Notes: generated from the letters alone by a model not told the origin. Shown: positions 11,501 to 19,990, numbered from the stretch's first letter. The stretch: 24,108 nucleotides of DNA from Ichthyophonus hoferi (GCA_002751075.1 NAOQ01000350.1:32632-56739), one strand, 5' to 3'. Made by a program: numbers and translations.

Positions 11501-14500
11501 TATTTTATTTTATTGTGTTTTATTGTGTTTTATTGCGTTGTATTGTATTGTATTGTGTTGCGTTGTATTGTATTGTATTGTATTGCGTTGTATTGTATTG
11601 TATTGTATTGTATTGTATTGTATTGCGTTTTATTGTATTGTATTGTATTGCGTTGTATTGTATTGTATTGTATTGCGTTGTATTGTATTGCGTTGTATTG
11701 TATTGTATTGTATTGTATTGTATTGTATTGTATTGCGTTGTATTGTATTGTATTGTATTGCATTGCGTTGTATTGTATTGTATTGTATTGTATTGCGTTG
11801 TATTGTATTGTATTGTATTGTATTGTACTGTGTTGTATTGTATTGTATTGCATTGTTTATTATATTGTGTTGTGTTGTGGTCTGTTTTATATATTGTAGT
11901 AGCTTGAATTATATTTTGTTAAACTATATTCTTATTGCCTTATTCCTAATATCCAGTCAATACTCTCTTTAACTATGTCTCTCAACCAAAAATTATGATT
12001 CTTTCTCATCATAACTAACCTATCAAATACATATAGGTTTGATCTGCTATAATTAATTAGGCTTTTAATTCAATAGTAACATTAGATTAATTTATAATAC
12101 AATCACTGTTACTCCTTTGTGCGCCTCAATTGTTGACTTTTTTATAATATTTTTTAAAATATGTTGTAATCCTGTAATATAAACAAACAGATATACAAAT
12201 ATATATTTTATGACTTTTTATAATATTTTACTTGGCCATATAATAATACCTCTATTTATTCGGGTACCTTTAAAATTTTAATTTTTATCTCTGAACAGTC
12301 ATTGGTTCAAGGCACCATTCAAACTTTAATTCTAAACAACTGTGGATTGAATGATCTTAAAGTACTTGGAATTATTGGTAGGTGTTTTTTAAATATATAT
12401 ATATAATTATATTGTTGTATTTTTATATATACAGTTATAACAACCCGTAGTTTTATGCAATTTATTATATTGGAGTCTAATATGCAGATATCTTTTGTCC
12501 ATTATTGATATAACTATGTGCATTTAAATAAAAAAATTATATTTGCATTCTGATTTTTGATTTGAAAATTCATATTTATATATTAAATTTAATATAAACT
12601 GCTTTACTTCCATATTTCCACGTTATGATTTTAATTTTAATTTTAATTTTGACTTTAATTTTAATTATTACATATAATTCATTATATATATATATATACC
12701 ATTATATATAATTTCTAACTATCTCATTATTATGGGTATCTTAGCTGTGGGAATTCCTAGAGCCAATAGTATTCAAACCCTTTCGCTGCAGTCCAATGGG
12801 ATTGAACAGAATGTAAGCAGATTTACTATATAAACATATGTATATATGTATGTGTATGTTTATGTATGAATATAGGTATATGCACATGCATACCTATATG
12901 TATTTCTGTGCTAATGTACATACTAAATTGGTTTATAAATAGATATATTGTATATGTATCATATCAGAGTGTATTATTATATATTATGGTTTATTGCATT
13001 TTATTATACTAAACTATACTATACTATACGATACTCTACTATACTGTACACTACTATATTATACTATACTCTACTGTACTATACTATACTTTACTCTACT
13101 ATATTATACTATACTCTGTTGTACTATGCTATCTTATACTATCCTATACTATCCCATTATACTAACCCTTGTATGCACACAGGGAGCTAAGCTACTATCA
13201 GCTATGTTGCAATCATCACATTGTCATATAGGGTCACTGGATCTGTGTAGTAATTCTTTACAGGTATATATATATGATTATTTGTATATATGATTGCATC
13301 TATGTATCTATATCTTTTTCTACGTAGTTTATTTTTTAATATATATCTTAAAGTAGCGACTTTAAATGAACCAATTTTAATGCAACCATCTTGTTGATGT
13401 ATTACACCATTTTATTTATACAATAATTTGTTATATATATAGTATGGTCTATCAGCTTGTATATAATGCATTGTTATACCATGCTTTATGTTATAATGCT
13501 TTAAGTGATCTTTCTGTTTATAGACAGGTATATTCGATTGGTGTCATCTCATTATATTATATTATGCTATATTACACTATGTTGTATTATATTATATTAT
13601 ATTATATTACCCCAAATTATACTAAACTGCACTATATTTTAGCATACTATGCCTTACTTCAAAGCCATTTTATCATATTATCATACCATCCAATCATATT
13701 CTTACAGTATATTTTGATATTATAATTCTACAGGACCAGGGATGTGCCTATCTAGCGCAGGGATTGTCTCATAATATGAATTTAAAAACTCTCCTGCTAT
13801 GGCGTAATCGCATTGGATCTCCGGGTCTTATTAAATTATGCAAGGCCTTGGTATGTAGAGTGTTACAATATTGGAGTGTTATATTGTTATAAAGTTAGTG
13901 TTATATTGCTATAGTATTATAGTGTTATAGTGTTAGTGTTATATTGTTATAGTATTAGTGTTATGTTGCTATAGTATTATAGTATTATAGTGTTATAGTG
14001 TTATAGTGTTATACTATTATATTAATAGTATTATGTTACTATAGTATTATATTATTATACTATTGTGCTATTATAGTATTTGTGGTATACAAAGTATATG
14101 TATATAGTAGTTGGTATCGCAACAGGAATTCTATTGTATGATCATATAAGTATTGCTCTATGCCATTATGTTCTAGTAAAGTACATTTTATTGATATATA
14201 AAATATAAAATGCAATACTATATTATGTTATATTATGATATAAGCAAAACAGGTATTGGTCAAAGATCAGCCAATCCAGCCCTTCGCTACTGGCATTTTG
14301 TTTTACTAAATTTGTAATTTTTCATATGTAATTCACATATTATTTTACACATACATAGTCATGATTGGTCAGTGTTCTTTAAGTATTGAATCTATTTTAA
14401 CTTAAATAATAGACCAGTCCTAACACGTACACTGATTATTTTAATTATTTTTCTTCTCAGGAAACCAATAAGGTGCTCTCTACTTTGGATATAAGCTATA

Positions 14501-17403
14501 ATGATTGCTGTGACCAGAGTGGGGTATGCATATATCATAGTGTATATGTATGTATGTATGTATGTATGTATATATGTATATATGTATAGATGTAGGTAGG
14601 AATGCATGCATATATGGATGTCTGTCTTCAATGTCCATATATACTTTAAGCATGTATATAAATAATAGTATACAGAACCCAACTCATTGATACTCTACAG
14701 GTAAGAGAGTTAAGGTCTCCTATAACATACATGTAGCGTTCTCTCTCTCCTTACATGTCTCTCTATCTCTATCTCGATATTTACACTATTCGTATCCCTC
14801 CAATCATATAATGGATTTTTGCTTTTAACTGCCATTGATTGTTCCATTGTGTATAATTGCTACAAACCAATGGCTGTCTTGTTTCTAAAATTACTTATTT
14901 TTAACACCAATTGTTATTTTTAATTAGTATTTGATATTTTTATCTCTGGTTTAGTTATGATTGATGTTTTTTAAAAAATATTATATATTAATTAACTCTT
15001 AATTGACACTGATAATTTTAATGAACACCAATTAATATATCTCTCCTTGATGGATCACTTACGCGATTGCTTTTTAGTTAATACTAGTCTTACTAGCTAA
15101 TATTAATTAAACAGTTTTTTTAACCAATAATAATTAACTCCGAATTAGCCCTAATGAATACTGTTTAATTATTAACTAGTACCAATTAACATTAATTATT
15201 AATCATTAATTATTAATTAACACTAACTAATACATGTCTCTCCCCCAGATGGATCACCTACGAGATTGCCTCCTATCTAATTCTAGTATTCATACTTTGA
15301 ACATGGTCTTTTCAGGCCTGGAAGGAGATGGTACGGTACATATAGTATAGTGCTATATATAGGATAGATAATAAGATAGTATAATAATATAGGATAGATA
15401 GTAGCAATAAATATTAATGTAATATGACGTTATAAAGTGGGTTGCCATTAGATAAATAAATGATTGACAATAAAACTAGAGCATATGATTGGACTAGACC
15501 TTTTACTAACCTATTAAACCCTATAGGACTGATTTCATTGGCTGAGGCTGTTGCTATGAACAAAAGCGTAACCAACTTAGATCTCAGACATAATCCAAGG
15601 AATGCAGCTGGGCTTATGGCATTAGAACGTGCATGTCGTGTGAATAAATCTCTAGTTATCATATTGATTGATCCAATTGAAAGTCAGGTATAATGCTATA
15701 ATTTTGTTGTTTTTCAATGCTCTGTTATAATAGGTTGTTTTTAATTTTAAAATTATCTAATATGAAGATATGGCATAGTATTTTTAATTTTTTAATTTTT
15801 TATTATTATTTTATTCTACTAAATTATATACTAGATTGTATTATATAACTATATATACCATATTATATACCTATATATCCCATATTATATATGTCTATCC
15901 CTAACCTACCTACCTTCCCACCTTCCTATTTAGGATGATGATATCACTAAAGAAATGTGGCTGTCTATAGTGTCGTCTACTCAAAGGAATGCAGAGTCTA
16001 TCTCTACCGATGAGGTTGTATATAATGCTACTACCCCATTCCATCATAGATTTATGGGTGACCTACCATCTACTAAGAATGTAAGTTTAAAATTAATTAT
16101 ATAAAGAGGTGATATGGCTGGATTGGATAAGATAGGATAAGAGAGGATAGGATATTCTAGCATATGATTTGTTATACTCTATAAGAAGTGCCAATTAGTT
16201 ATAACTGGGATTATTAATGGCTTACCATATAGGGTATGTTATATATGATTACTATATATAAATTTATCTAATTATACAGTTATTTATAGAATACTCTCTA
16301 ACTATTGGCTATTACAACCACAGCCAATTAATATCAAGGTTGTCAAGGACATCCTTACCTTGCTTAAACAAATGCTAGATTGCTATGAAAATTCCAATGA
16401 AAGTATAGATGAAGGAGGGTCATTACAGGTATGATTGATGGATGTCGATGAAATGATTAATTAATGTGTAAGAATCACCTATGACGTAATAGTTAAATTT
16501 TAAATTTTAATGTGTATATGTAAGTATGTATAGTTGTATGTATGTATGAAGGTATGTATCCATGTATGTATCTATGTATCCATGTTTATATTTATGTATA
16601 TCTTTGACTACAATGTGTTGGATTATATGCCATTCTATTGTATTGTGTAGTATTTTATTCAATTTTATTATCTGGGGTTATAATATAACATATATATTGT
16701 ATTATTGTTGTATATATATGTATTATTGCCTTATTTGACATCTATTTCAAGTGACGTATCAAGCATATTATTGGCTGTTTAAAAACGATTACCATAATTG
16801 GGCTGTGTATGTCATATATGTACCTCCGTTGTTATATATGCATTTATTGTGTAAGACCTAATTACAATTACTTTACTCTCCTTTCCCCAGATTCTATTGG
16901 ATGATCTAATGAATACCCATGTGTCCATACAATTGGCATGCCAGGAGGAAACTGAAGAAGATAAATTGAGTAAGGAGCTTGATGCTATTATAGGATTGGG
17001 TGAAATATAATAGTATATTATTATTATTATTATTATTATTATGTTATGTTATTATATTTTAATAGTGCCTGTATATAGGTTAATCCAGTGTATTATACTT
17101 TAATAATGCTTGTATATAGGTTATTATAAATGATGTCATAATTGAGTAGTGCATGTTCATAGGTTAATACCTTATATTCTTACCCTACCCCATTGTGATC
17201 TTATTTCCCCACTCTCACTCATTAGTCTTGCTAAACCAATCATCATTCTCCCATTCCCATTAGGTAATATTAAATTTAAAATATATTAACCAATGGTATG
17301 GTCGTATACAGTGACACTGTTGGTGCTAAATGACGAAATCACCAAGACAATGGAGCATTATAATAAGCTGAAGGAAAGGCCAACTCCTACATTATTAGCT
17401 TAG
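5584..17403 (+). CDS. PPP1R37: PPP1R37-like LRR protein with PP1-docking motif and C-terminal GAT domain (19 exons)
   Basis: Model exons: 5584-5662, 6680-7603, 8133-8267, 8642-8769, 9239-9284, 9955-10061, 10521-10640, 11312-11383, 12299-12377, 12745-12812, 13183-13263, 13734-13850, 14461-14523, 15249-15330, 15527-15687, 15934-16080, 16324-16428, 16891-16969, 17312-17403. All introns are GT-AG and every junction keeps phase, giving 894 residues. Residues 1-334 are disordered-looking; RRVRF at 361-365 is an RVxF PP1 site; 12 LRRs span about 430-754; a GAT-like segment spans about 804-890. Residues from about 360 to 754 follow vertebrate PPP1R37 in order: RVxF, then a helical block (PQRRLLGQLE), then LRRs including LLLWRNRIG and NLDLRHN...GLMAL. 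Known PPP1R37 binds PP1 and inhibits it; here the role in trafficking is inferred from the GAT segment. Exon 1 and the splice to 6680 are the least certain parts. The next gene, VAC1, is on the same strand. Confidence 0.85.
5815..6440 (+). repeat. TACTA/TATAC pentanucleotide array with higher-order repeat (intron 1)
   Basis: About 620 bases of imperfect ACTATAC pentamers. A longer unit, marked by GTGCTACACTACATATACTA (or near variants) then TGGAGTATAT, recurs with TGGAGTAT at about 6008, 6131 and 6308. The array therefore has a second level of tandem duplication of roughly 125-175 bases. Pentamers lacking stop triplets explain the long Tyr/Leu/Ile open frames here. Confidence 0.85.
6680..7603 (+). 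other. Exon 2: long disordered N-terminal region with clathrin-box-like motifs
   Basis: This is the largest exon (924 nt, residues 27-334), rich in Asn, Ser, Pro and Asp with no predicted fold. Short acidic-dileucine motifs recur: QDLLSDW at 59-65, VNLLMDEPLLP near 176-186, and EVDLLDFQP at 216-224, the last close to the clathrin-box pattern L-L-D-F. Repeated LSN and SNQ elements occur late in the exon. The frame opens only with GTG at 6679 and has a stop directly before it, so the coding start must lie in an upstream exon. Splicing 5662 (A) to 6680 (TG) recreates an ATG codon and keeps phase. Translation from an ATG formed at that junction is an alternative. Confidence 0.8.
7620..7905 (+). 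repeat. TATAG pentanucleotide array (intron 2)
   Basis: Runs of TATAG/CATAG pentamers start 16 bases after the exon 2 donor at 7604. This is the complement of the CTATA type seen in intron 1. Bases 7906-8132 are AT-rich, with a pyrimidine-rich CTCTCTTTCTCCCTCTC tract (about 8074-8090) before the acceptor. Confidence 0.8.
8133..8267 (+). other. Exon 3: PP1-docking RVxF motif
   Basis: The exon encodes a basic segment, KRMSPKSIITPTQRRRSCC, then HDRRVRFNLPDNPSPL. RRVRF (residues 361-365) fits the RVxF consensus for binding the hydrophobic groove of PP1, and aligns with KRVSF followed by P and acidic residues near the start of vertebrate PPP1R37. The distance from the motif to the LRR block is also comparable. 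Serines in RRRSCCS and KRMSP are possible basophilic or proline-directed kinase sites. The exon donor at 8268 (GTAGGT) lies in a local tandem duplication. Confidence 0.8.
8260..8430 (+). repeat. 97-bp tandem duplication spanning the exon 3 donor
   Basis: GAATACATGTAGGT occurs at 8260-8273 and at 8357-8370. Each is followed by similar sequence (AGATTGGTTT or GGATTGGTTT, CATATAAA, TCTAATTGGTTT or TATAATTGGTTT, TATATTT). The first copy contains the last 8 bases of exon 3 and its GTAGGT donor; the second copies donor and context into intron 3. Confidence 0.8.
8434..8622 (+). repeat. TACTATCA array ending in a branch site (intron 3)
   Basis: Imperfect (TACTATCA/TACTATTA)n units run up to CACTAAC at 8616-8622, which lies about 20 nt before the acceptor at 8641. 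Confidence 0.8.
8615..8623 (+). promoter_or_regulatory. Probable branch site CACTAAC, intron 3
   Basis: CACTAAC at 8616-8622 has its branch adenosine about 20 nt from the AG at 8640-8641. This is the yeast-type consensus at the usual spacing. Confidence 0.6.
8820..9070 (+). repeat. TATTG/TATTA-type array (intron 4)
   Basis: Imperfect TATTG, TATTA and TATGT pentamers fill the middle of intron 4 (8770-9238). Exon 5 is only 46 nt (9239-9284) and is supported by phase and by LRSIDLSG matching the first PPP1R37 LRR. Confidence 0.7.
9640..9895 (+). repeat. ATAAT pentamers and a 15-bp unit AATGCAATATAATAC (intron 5)
   Basis: After a run of ATAAT pentamers (about 9655-9690), the 15-mer AATGCAATATAATAC repeats about four times at about 9779-9845. 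It decays into AATGC pentamers at about 9883-9897. Confidence 0.8.
10205..10502 (+). repeat. TATTA to TATCC array running into a branch site (intron 6)
   Basis: The left part is TATTA pentamers (about 10230-10275). The right part is TATCC/TACCC/TATGC pentamers up to TACTAAC at 10496-10502, 18-19 nt before the acceptor. Confidence 0.8.
10496..10502 (+). promoter_or_regulatory. Probable branch site TACTAAC, intron 6
   Basis: This is an exact match to the budding-yeast branch consensus. The branch adenosine at 10501 is 19 nt before the last intron base at 10520. Confidence 0.7.
10641..11040 (+). repeat. 9-bp GTATATAGA/GTATATAGG satellite interrupted by an assembly gap (intron 7)
   Basis: The array starts at the donor itself (GTATGTATGTAGGGTATATAG). 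It is interrupted by 272 N (10695-10966) and resumes with the same units to about 11040. The true array length is unknown. The gap is wholly intronic, so no exon need be missing: exon 7 ends in frame at 10640 and exon 8 starts in phase at 11312. Confidence 0.85.
11041..11220 (+). repeat. Trinucleotide TTA/ACT and hexanucleotide ACTTTT array (intron 7)
   Basis: TTA repeats (about 11047-11067) are followed by ATTACT-type units, four ACTTTT units (about 11160-11180) and a second TTA run (about 11188-11208), all within the same intron. Confidence 0.8.
11455..11880 (+). repeat. Near-pure (TATTG)n array, about 80 units (intron 8)
   Basis: About 400 bases of TATTG, with scattered TGCGT, TTTTA and CATTG variants. 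The unit has no stop triplet in any plus-strand frame, so several long overlapping frames of the IVLYC type arise. These are not genes. The rest of the intron (11890-12298) is plain AT-rich sequence. Confidence 0.92.
12990..13166 (+). repeat. TACTA/TATAC array ending in a branch site (intron 10)
   Basis: ACTATACTATACT pentamers run from about 13005 into ATTATACTAACC. TACTAAC at 13160-13166 is about 17 nt before the acceptor at 13182. Confidence 0.85.
13160..13166 (+). promoter_or_regulatory. Probable branch site TACTAAC, intron 10
   Basis: An exact TACTAAC, with the branch adenosine at 13165, about 17 nt from the acceptor AG. It directly continues the pentamer array. Confidence 0.7.
13545..13640 (+). 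repeat. TATTA pentamer array (intron 11)
   Basis: ATTATATTATATTATGC-type pentamers lie in the middle of intron 11 (13264-13733). Confidence 0.7.
13860..14090 (+). repeat. GTTATAGT/TTATAGTA array (intron 12)
   Basis: Units of TTATAGTG, TTATAGTA and GTTATATTG repeat from about 10 bases after the exon 12 donor. They pass into ATTATACTATTG near 14055. Exon 13 follows at 14461. Confidence 0.8.
14530..14610 (+). repeat. TATG/GTAT tetranucleotide tract (intron 13)
   Basis: The tract is GTATATGTATGTATGTATG-type, starting a few bases after the donor at 14524. The region 14700-15040 has no array. Confidence 0.75.
15041..15100 (+). pseudogene. Relic duplicate of exon 14 inside intron 13
   Basis: From 15050 the sequence ATGGATCACTTACGCGATTG mirrors the start of exon 14 (ATGGATCACCTACGAGATTG at 15249). 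Over 39 bases there are 8 differences, about 79% identity. It reads MDHLRDCFLVNTSLTS then a TAA at 15098, against MDHLRDCLLSNSSIHTLNM in exon 14. Three of the seven changed codons are synonymous and the rest are mostly conservative (L/F, S/V, S/T, I/L). Upstream similarity (AACACCAATTAATATA against AACACTAACTAATACA) extends into the intron, but the acceptor AG and the CTAAC branch motif are lost in the relic. Confidence 0.75.
15504..15510 (+). promoter_or_regulatory. Probable branch site TACTAAC, intron 14
   Basis: An exact TACTAAC with the branch adenosine at 15509, 17 nt before the acceptor at 15526. It supports the exon 15 start, which also restores phase from the 15330 donor. Confidence 0.7.
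15688..15933 (+). other. Intron 15: AT-rich, no array
   Basis: T-rich and TTTTTAATTTTT-like sequence is followed by TATATACC repeats and a CCTAACCTACCTACCTTCCC tract just before the acceptor. Exon 16 (15934-16080) encodes an acidic linker with no recognised domain. Confidence 0.6.
16505..16615 (+). repeat. TGTATGTA-type tetranucleotide tract (intron 17)
   Basis: GTATGTAT/CCATGTAT units with drift. The remainder of the intron (to 16890) is AT-rich and ends in the pyrimidine tract CTCTCCTTTCCCCAG. Confidence 0.7.
17017..17175 (+). repeat. TTA run plus a degenerate tandem repeat (intron 18)
   Basis: A TTA run (about 17017-17042) is followed by three diverged copies of a unit holding TTTAATA(G/A)TGC(C/T)TGTATATAGGTTA, at about 17055, 17100 and 17145. 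Confidence 0.65.
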
Positions 17404-17433
17404 ATAAAATACTACAGCTATATAATTAGAATA

Positions 17434-17640
17434 TGAAATGATATATATATATATATGCATACATGATACGTGGATGAACCATACTGTACTATAATATATA
17501 TAATATATATATAATGATCTATATATATATATGCATGCATACAAGATACACGGATTAACCATACTGTACTATAATATGTATATGAAATGATCTATACATA
17601 TATATATGTGTATAGGTTACATGGATGAATTATAAATTGC
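17434..17640 (+). repeat. Tandem repeat of about 78 bp, 2.5 copies, just after the stop
   Basis: The unit contains GATCTATATATATATATGCA, then ACA(T/A)GATAC, then GGAT(G/T)AACCATACTGTACT, then ATAATAT. Copies start near 17438, 17515 and 17588 (partial). It begins about 35 bases downstream of the TAG at 17401, so it probably lies in the 3' UTR or terminator region. Confidence 0.75.
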
Positions 17641-18640
17641 CTGATCTACCAATGAGGATATAATTAAAATTAAAACCATGATCCCATTCTTTGTATACTG
17701 TGCCTTTCGTTTTAATTTTCCTGCGGTGTTTTAATGGCTTATAATTTATCTTTATTTGCTAATGTAATGTATGCTTGTTGAAATGGTAAAATATAAGATA
17801 AACATAATATAATATACCCTGTCCTAATTTGAGCCATGACCCTGGCTATGTAGCATGTCAGGTGGCAGATAATACTTAATAGTGTAAACAAAACTGGAAG
17901 CCCCACCTCAGCCATCCAGTTGTTAATTTATGCCATTCTAAACGCATATGATGTGGTGTTGAGCTTTTCTTTCTTAGATGATTTTTTTGTCCGCTTTTAT
18001 TAAATCTGTATTATTTTTTGTACTAGTACCTCTAGAACTATGATTGATCTTGGATCCATTCCTTCATAATAGCTATAGAACATGTAGCAATATATGGCAG
18101 CTCGAATGACTTGTCCACAGGCACAGAGTTTCCAATTATTTTTTGATTCCTATATAAGTGTTTTCTTGTAAGTGCTGGAAAGTATCTCAATCCAGTTTAT
18201 TTGGAAGTAGTCAGTAGAAAGAAAATCTGTTTCTGTTGAATCAGAACTTAACAAGAGAGTACGTACAGTAAAATGCCAGCAAAAATACAACAATCACATA
18301 CCATACCACAACATTTGACCGGATAGCAGGTGAACCGGAAATAAAATATGAGTACCCGATTCTCCAATTTGATTTATCAATGAATCAGACACAATCAGAT
18401 TCAAATATCAATAATAAGGAGTCATTGTAACATAATACTCACACTCCAATACTATCCTAGAATCCCTCCCCATCGCTCTTTCTCCCTCCCTCCCTTAATA
18501 CATAACATTTAAACTCTTTATGTTAGGTAATAAGACAGGTCTGCAATGGAGGACAATAAAAATTATATTAGGATATTAATATATTCAATATGATGTATGA
18601 GTATATGAGTATGCAAGTATTTAATTATTTATATTTATTT
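17641..18640. other. Intergenic, no gene recognised
   Basis: The composition from about 17810 to 18480 is more balanced than in the introns (for example GGAAGCCCCACCTCAGCCAT), and may hold old decayed element sequence. No frame stays open and no family was recognised on either strand. Confidence 0.4.
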
Positions 18641-19040
18641 GTTACGTAAAGTTTAACTGATAAATAATAACTAATATGGTAAAACAAGAACATTTAATTA
18701 ATTTTGATATTTCTTTATATAACTAAAATCATTTAATATTCTTAGCAATTATTATTACTACTGCATATGTAGTCCTCTACTGGATCTCTTAAGAGTCTCA
18801 CCGGGCCATCAGCCAACAACTGGCCACCCAACTAAATGCACTTGCCTAGTGGGCCTAGTCTTCAACTTCTGCTGGTTTGTTTAATAATAAAGACATGCGT
18901 TAGCCTATCTATACTCCGCGTATGCAAAGGGATACCCTAAAACCTCTTCATAATTCAGTATTCCCTCTCCTTTAAACAGATAAAAGTTACAGGGATCCAC
19001 CTGTCTACTTATTTTGCAACATAATAGCTAGTATTTATTA
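18640..19040 (+). repeat. Dispersed repeat, copy C
   Basis: This aligns with copies A and B: ATTTAATATTCTTAGCAATT (about 18731), CTGCATATGTAG (about 18761), TTCTGCTGGTTTGTTTAATA (about 18867), CTCCGCGTATGCAAAGGGAT (about 18914), ATTCAGTATTCCCTCTCCTT (about 18953), ACAGGGATCCACCTGTCTAC (about 18991) and then TTAT. It is in the same orientation as copy A. Confidence 0.7.
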
Positions 19041-19990
19041 ATTATTGGCACATACTTGTATAAGTATAATAAATACAATAAGTCCAATAGATCCAGAACC
19101 AATCATACATGGCTATGACTTAATATGGCTCATCTATTCACCAATAATAATCTGCATACATGAAATATATATTGAATGATTCAAGAATTGTTTTGAAGTG
19201 AAATGTGAAGTAATAAAGAAAGAATATGTTTAATATAAACTCATTTATAAAATATAACAATAATATATATAAATAAATAAATAAATTTTTATTAAATTTA
19301 TTATTATTTTTCTTAAAATGTAATATATTGTAATGTAATATAGTGAGTATATATATACAACATTGGTATAAATGGGGTCATGTTAATATTATTAAAGCAA
19401 TTGTAACCCTTTTATTTTTATTGAGCTAATACGTACCGCCAATTATTATCGATGATATTGATTGTAAATATTAAAGATAACAATAATCTATTAGCTACAA
19501 GAAATGAAAATATTCAATTAAATTCTCATTAAATTAGTCTTTTAGATGCAAGTATACTGTTGGTCAATAAAGCCGATTTATAATTTTACCTAATAGCAAT
19601 CTAAGACTCAAACAAGGATAAAATATTGTAGATGATATACTACTATAGTGTGACACAATTAGTAATAGCTAACGTAATATAAGTATTATTTAATATAATA
19701 TATTACAATATAACAGTGAAAAATAATATATAGTATAATATGTACTAATATATATATAGTAGGATATGTATTGTATAGTCTATTTGCATTTAAGATCATA
19801 TAGGTTGTATTATGTATACTGTTGTATTTAAGTATACTACCATACAGACACTTTCATGTTATTGATGATACTTATATACACCTATATACACATACTCTCT
19901 ATATCCCTATCACCCCAACTCAAAAATTATTACAACTGTCAACATAAAATTGGCATAGAAACCAATTAAAACTAATAGGAAACACCATAC
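19041..19990. other. Upstream region of VAC1, AT-rich
   Basis: No gene is seen. ATAAATAAATAAATAAATTT low complexity lies near 19270-19288 and TA-rich blocks near 19680-19760. Bases 19880-19990 are less biased (CTATATCCCTATCACCCCAA) and are the likely promoter and 5' UTR of the next gene. Confidence 0.45.

Larger units (their letters stand above)
8642..15687 (+). other. Exons 4-15: ribonuclease-inhibitor-type LRR domain, 12 repeats
   Basis: Exon 4 gives a helical cap (SVSDLEQLYLKKCVSLKI). Repeats of about 28 residues then follow, each with a strand of type L-x-x-L-x-L-x-x-N and a helix: LRSIDLSG, LKSLKADNCSL, IEVLNIATRN, FRELNLSGIKL, IQTLILNNCGL, IQTLSLQSNGI, IGSLDLCSNSL, LKTLLLWRNRI, LSTLDISYNDC, IHTLNMVFSGL, VTNLDLRHNPR, LVIILIDP. 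The last strands match the LDLREN...GLMALSLAL and LLRLDLDRE blocks of PPP1R37. Introns fall at two recurring places: the loop between strand and helix, and the end of the helix. Confidence 0.88.
16324..17403 (+). other. Exons 17-19: GAT-like three-helix domain at the C terminus
   Basis: Residues 804-894. Helix 1, NIKVVKDILTLL, matches the NVKVMSEMLTEL block of TOM1-type GAT domains. Helix 2 is SLQILLDDLMNTHVSIQLAC. After EETEEDK, helix 3, LLVLNDEITKTMEHYNKL, matches LLxVNDxLxxVxxxYxxL of TOM1 and the ETEDND...ANDNLTQVINLYKQL block of GGA. The spacing between blocks also fits. Exon 18 ends at 16969 with A, followed by GTAAGG, and exon 19 starts at 17312 with TG, so phase is kept and the stop is TAG at 17401-17403. 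If the donor were ignored, translation would run to a TAA at 17008. GAT domains of GGA and TOM1 bind Arf-GTP and/or ubiquitin; that activity here is inference. Confidence 0.75.

Noticed and set aside
11432-11972. Several long overlapping open frames rich in Cys, Ile, Val, Leu and Tyr on both strands
   Set aside because: They are translations of a near-pure TATTG pentamer, which lacks stops in all plus frames; they lie inside intron 8 and have no non-repeat content.
15414-15662. Minus-strand frame of 82 codons
   Set aside because: It is antisense to LRR exon 15, which is supported by homology and splice sites.
9239-15687. CEP78 or a generic ribonuclease-inhibitor LRR protein as the identity
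   Set aside because: The RVxF motif, the helical cap before the LRRs and the LWRNRIG and LDLRHN...GLMAL blocks follow PPP1R37 more closely than CEP78.
16891-17010. Ending the LRR gene at the TAA at 17008
   Set aside because: A strong GTAAGG donor at 16970 joins in phase to an exon at 17312 whose peptide completes the third GAT helix; this fits the family better than the read-through tail.
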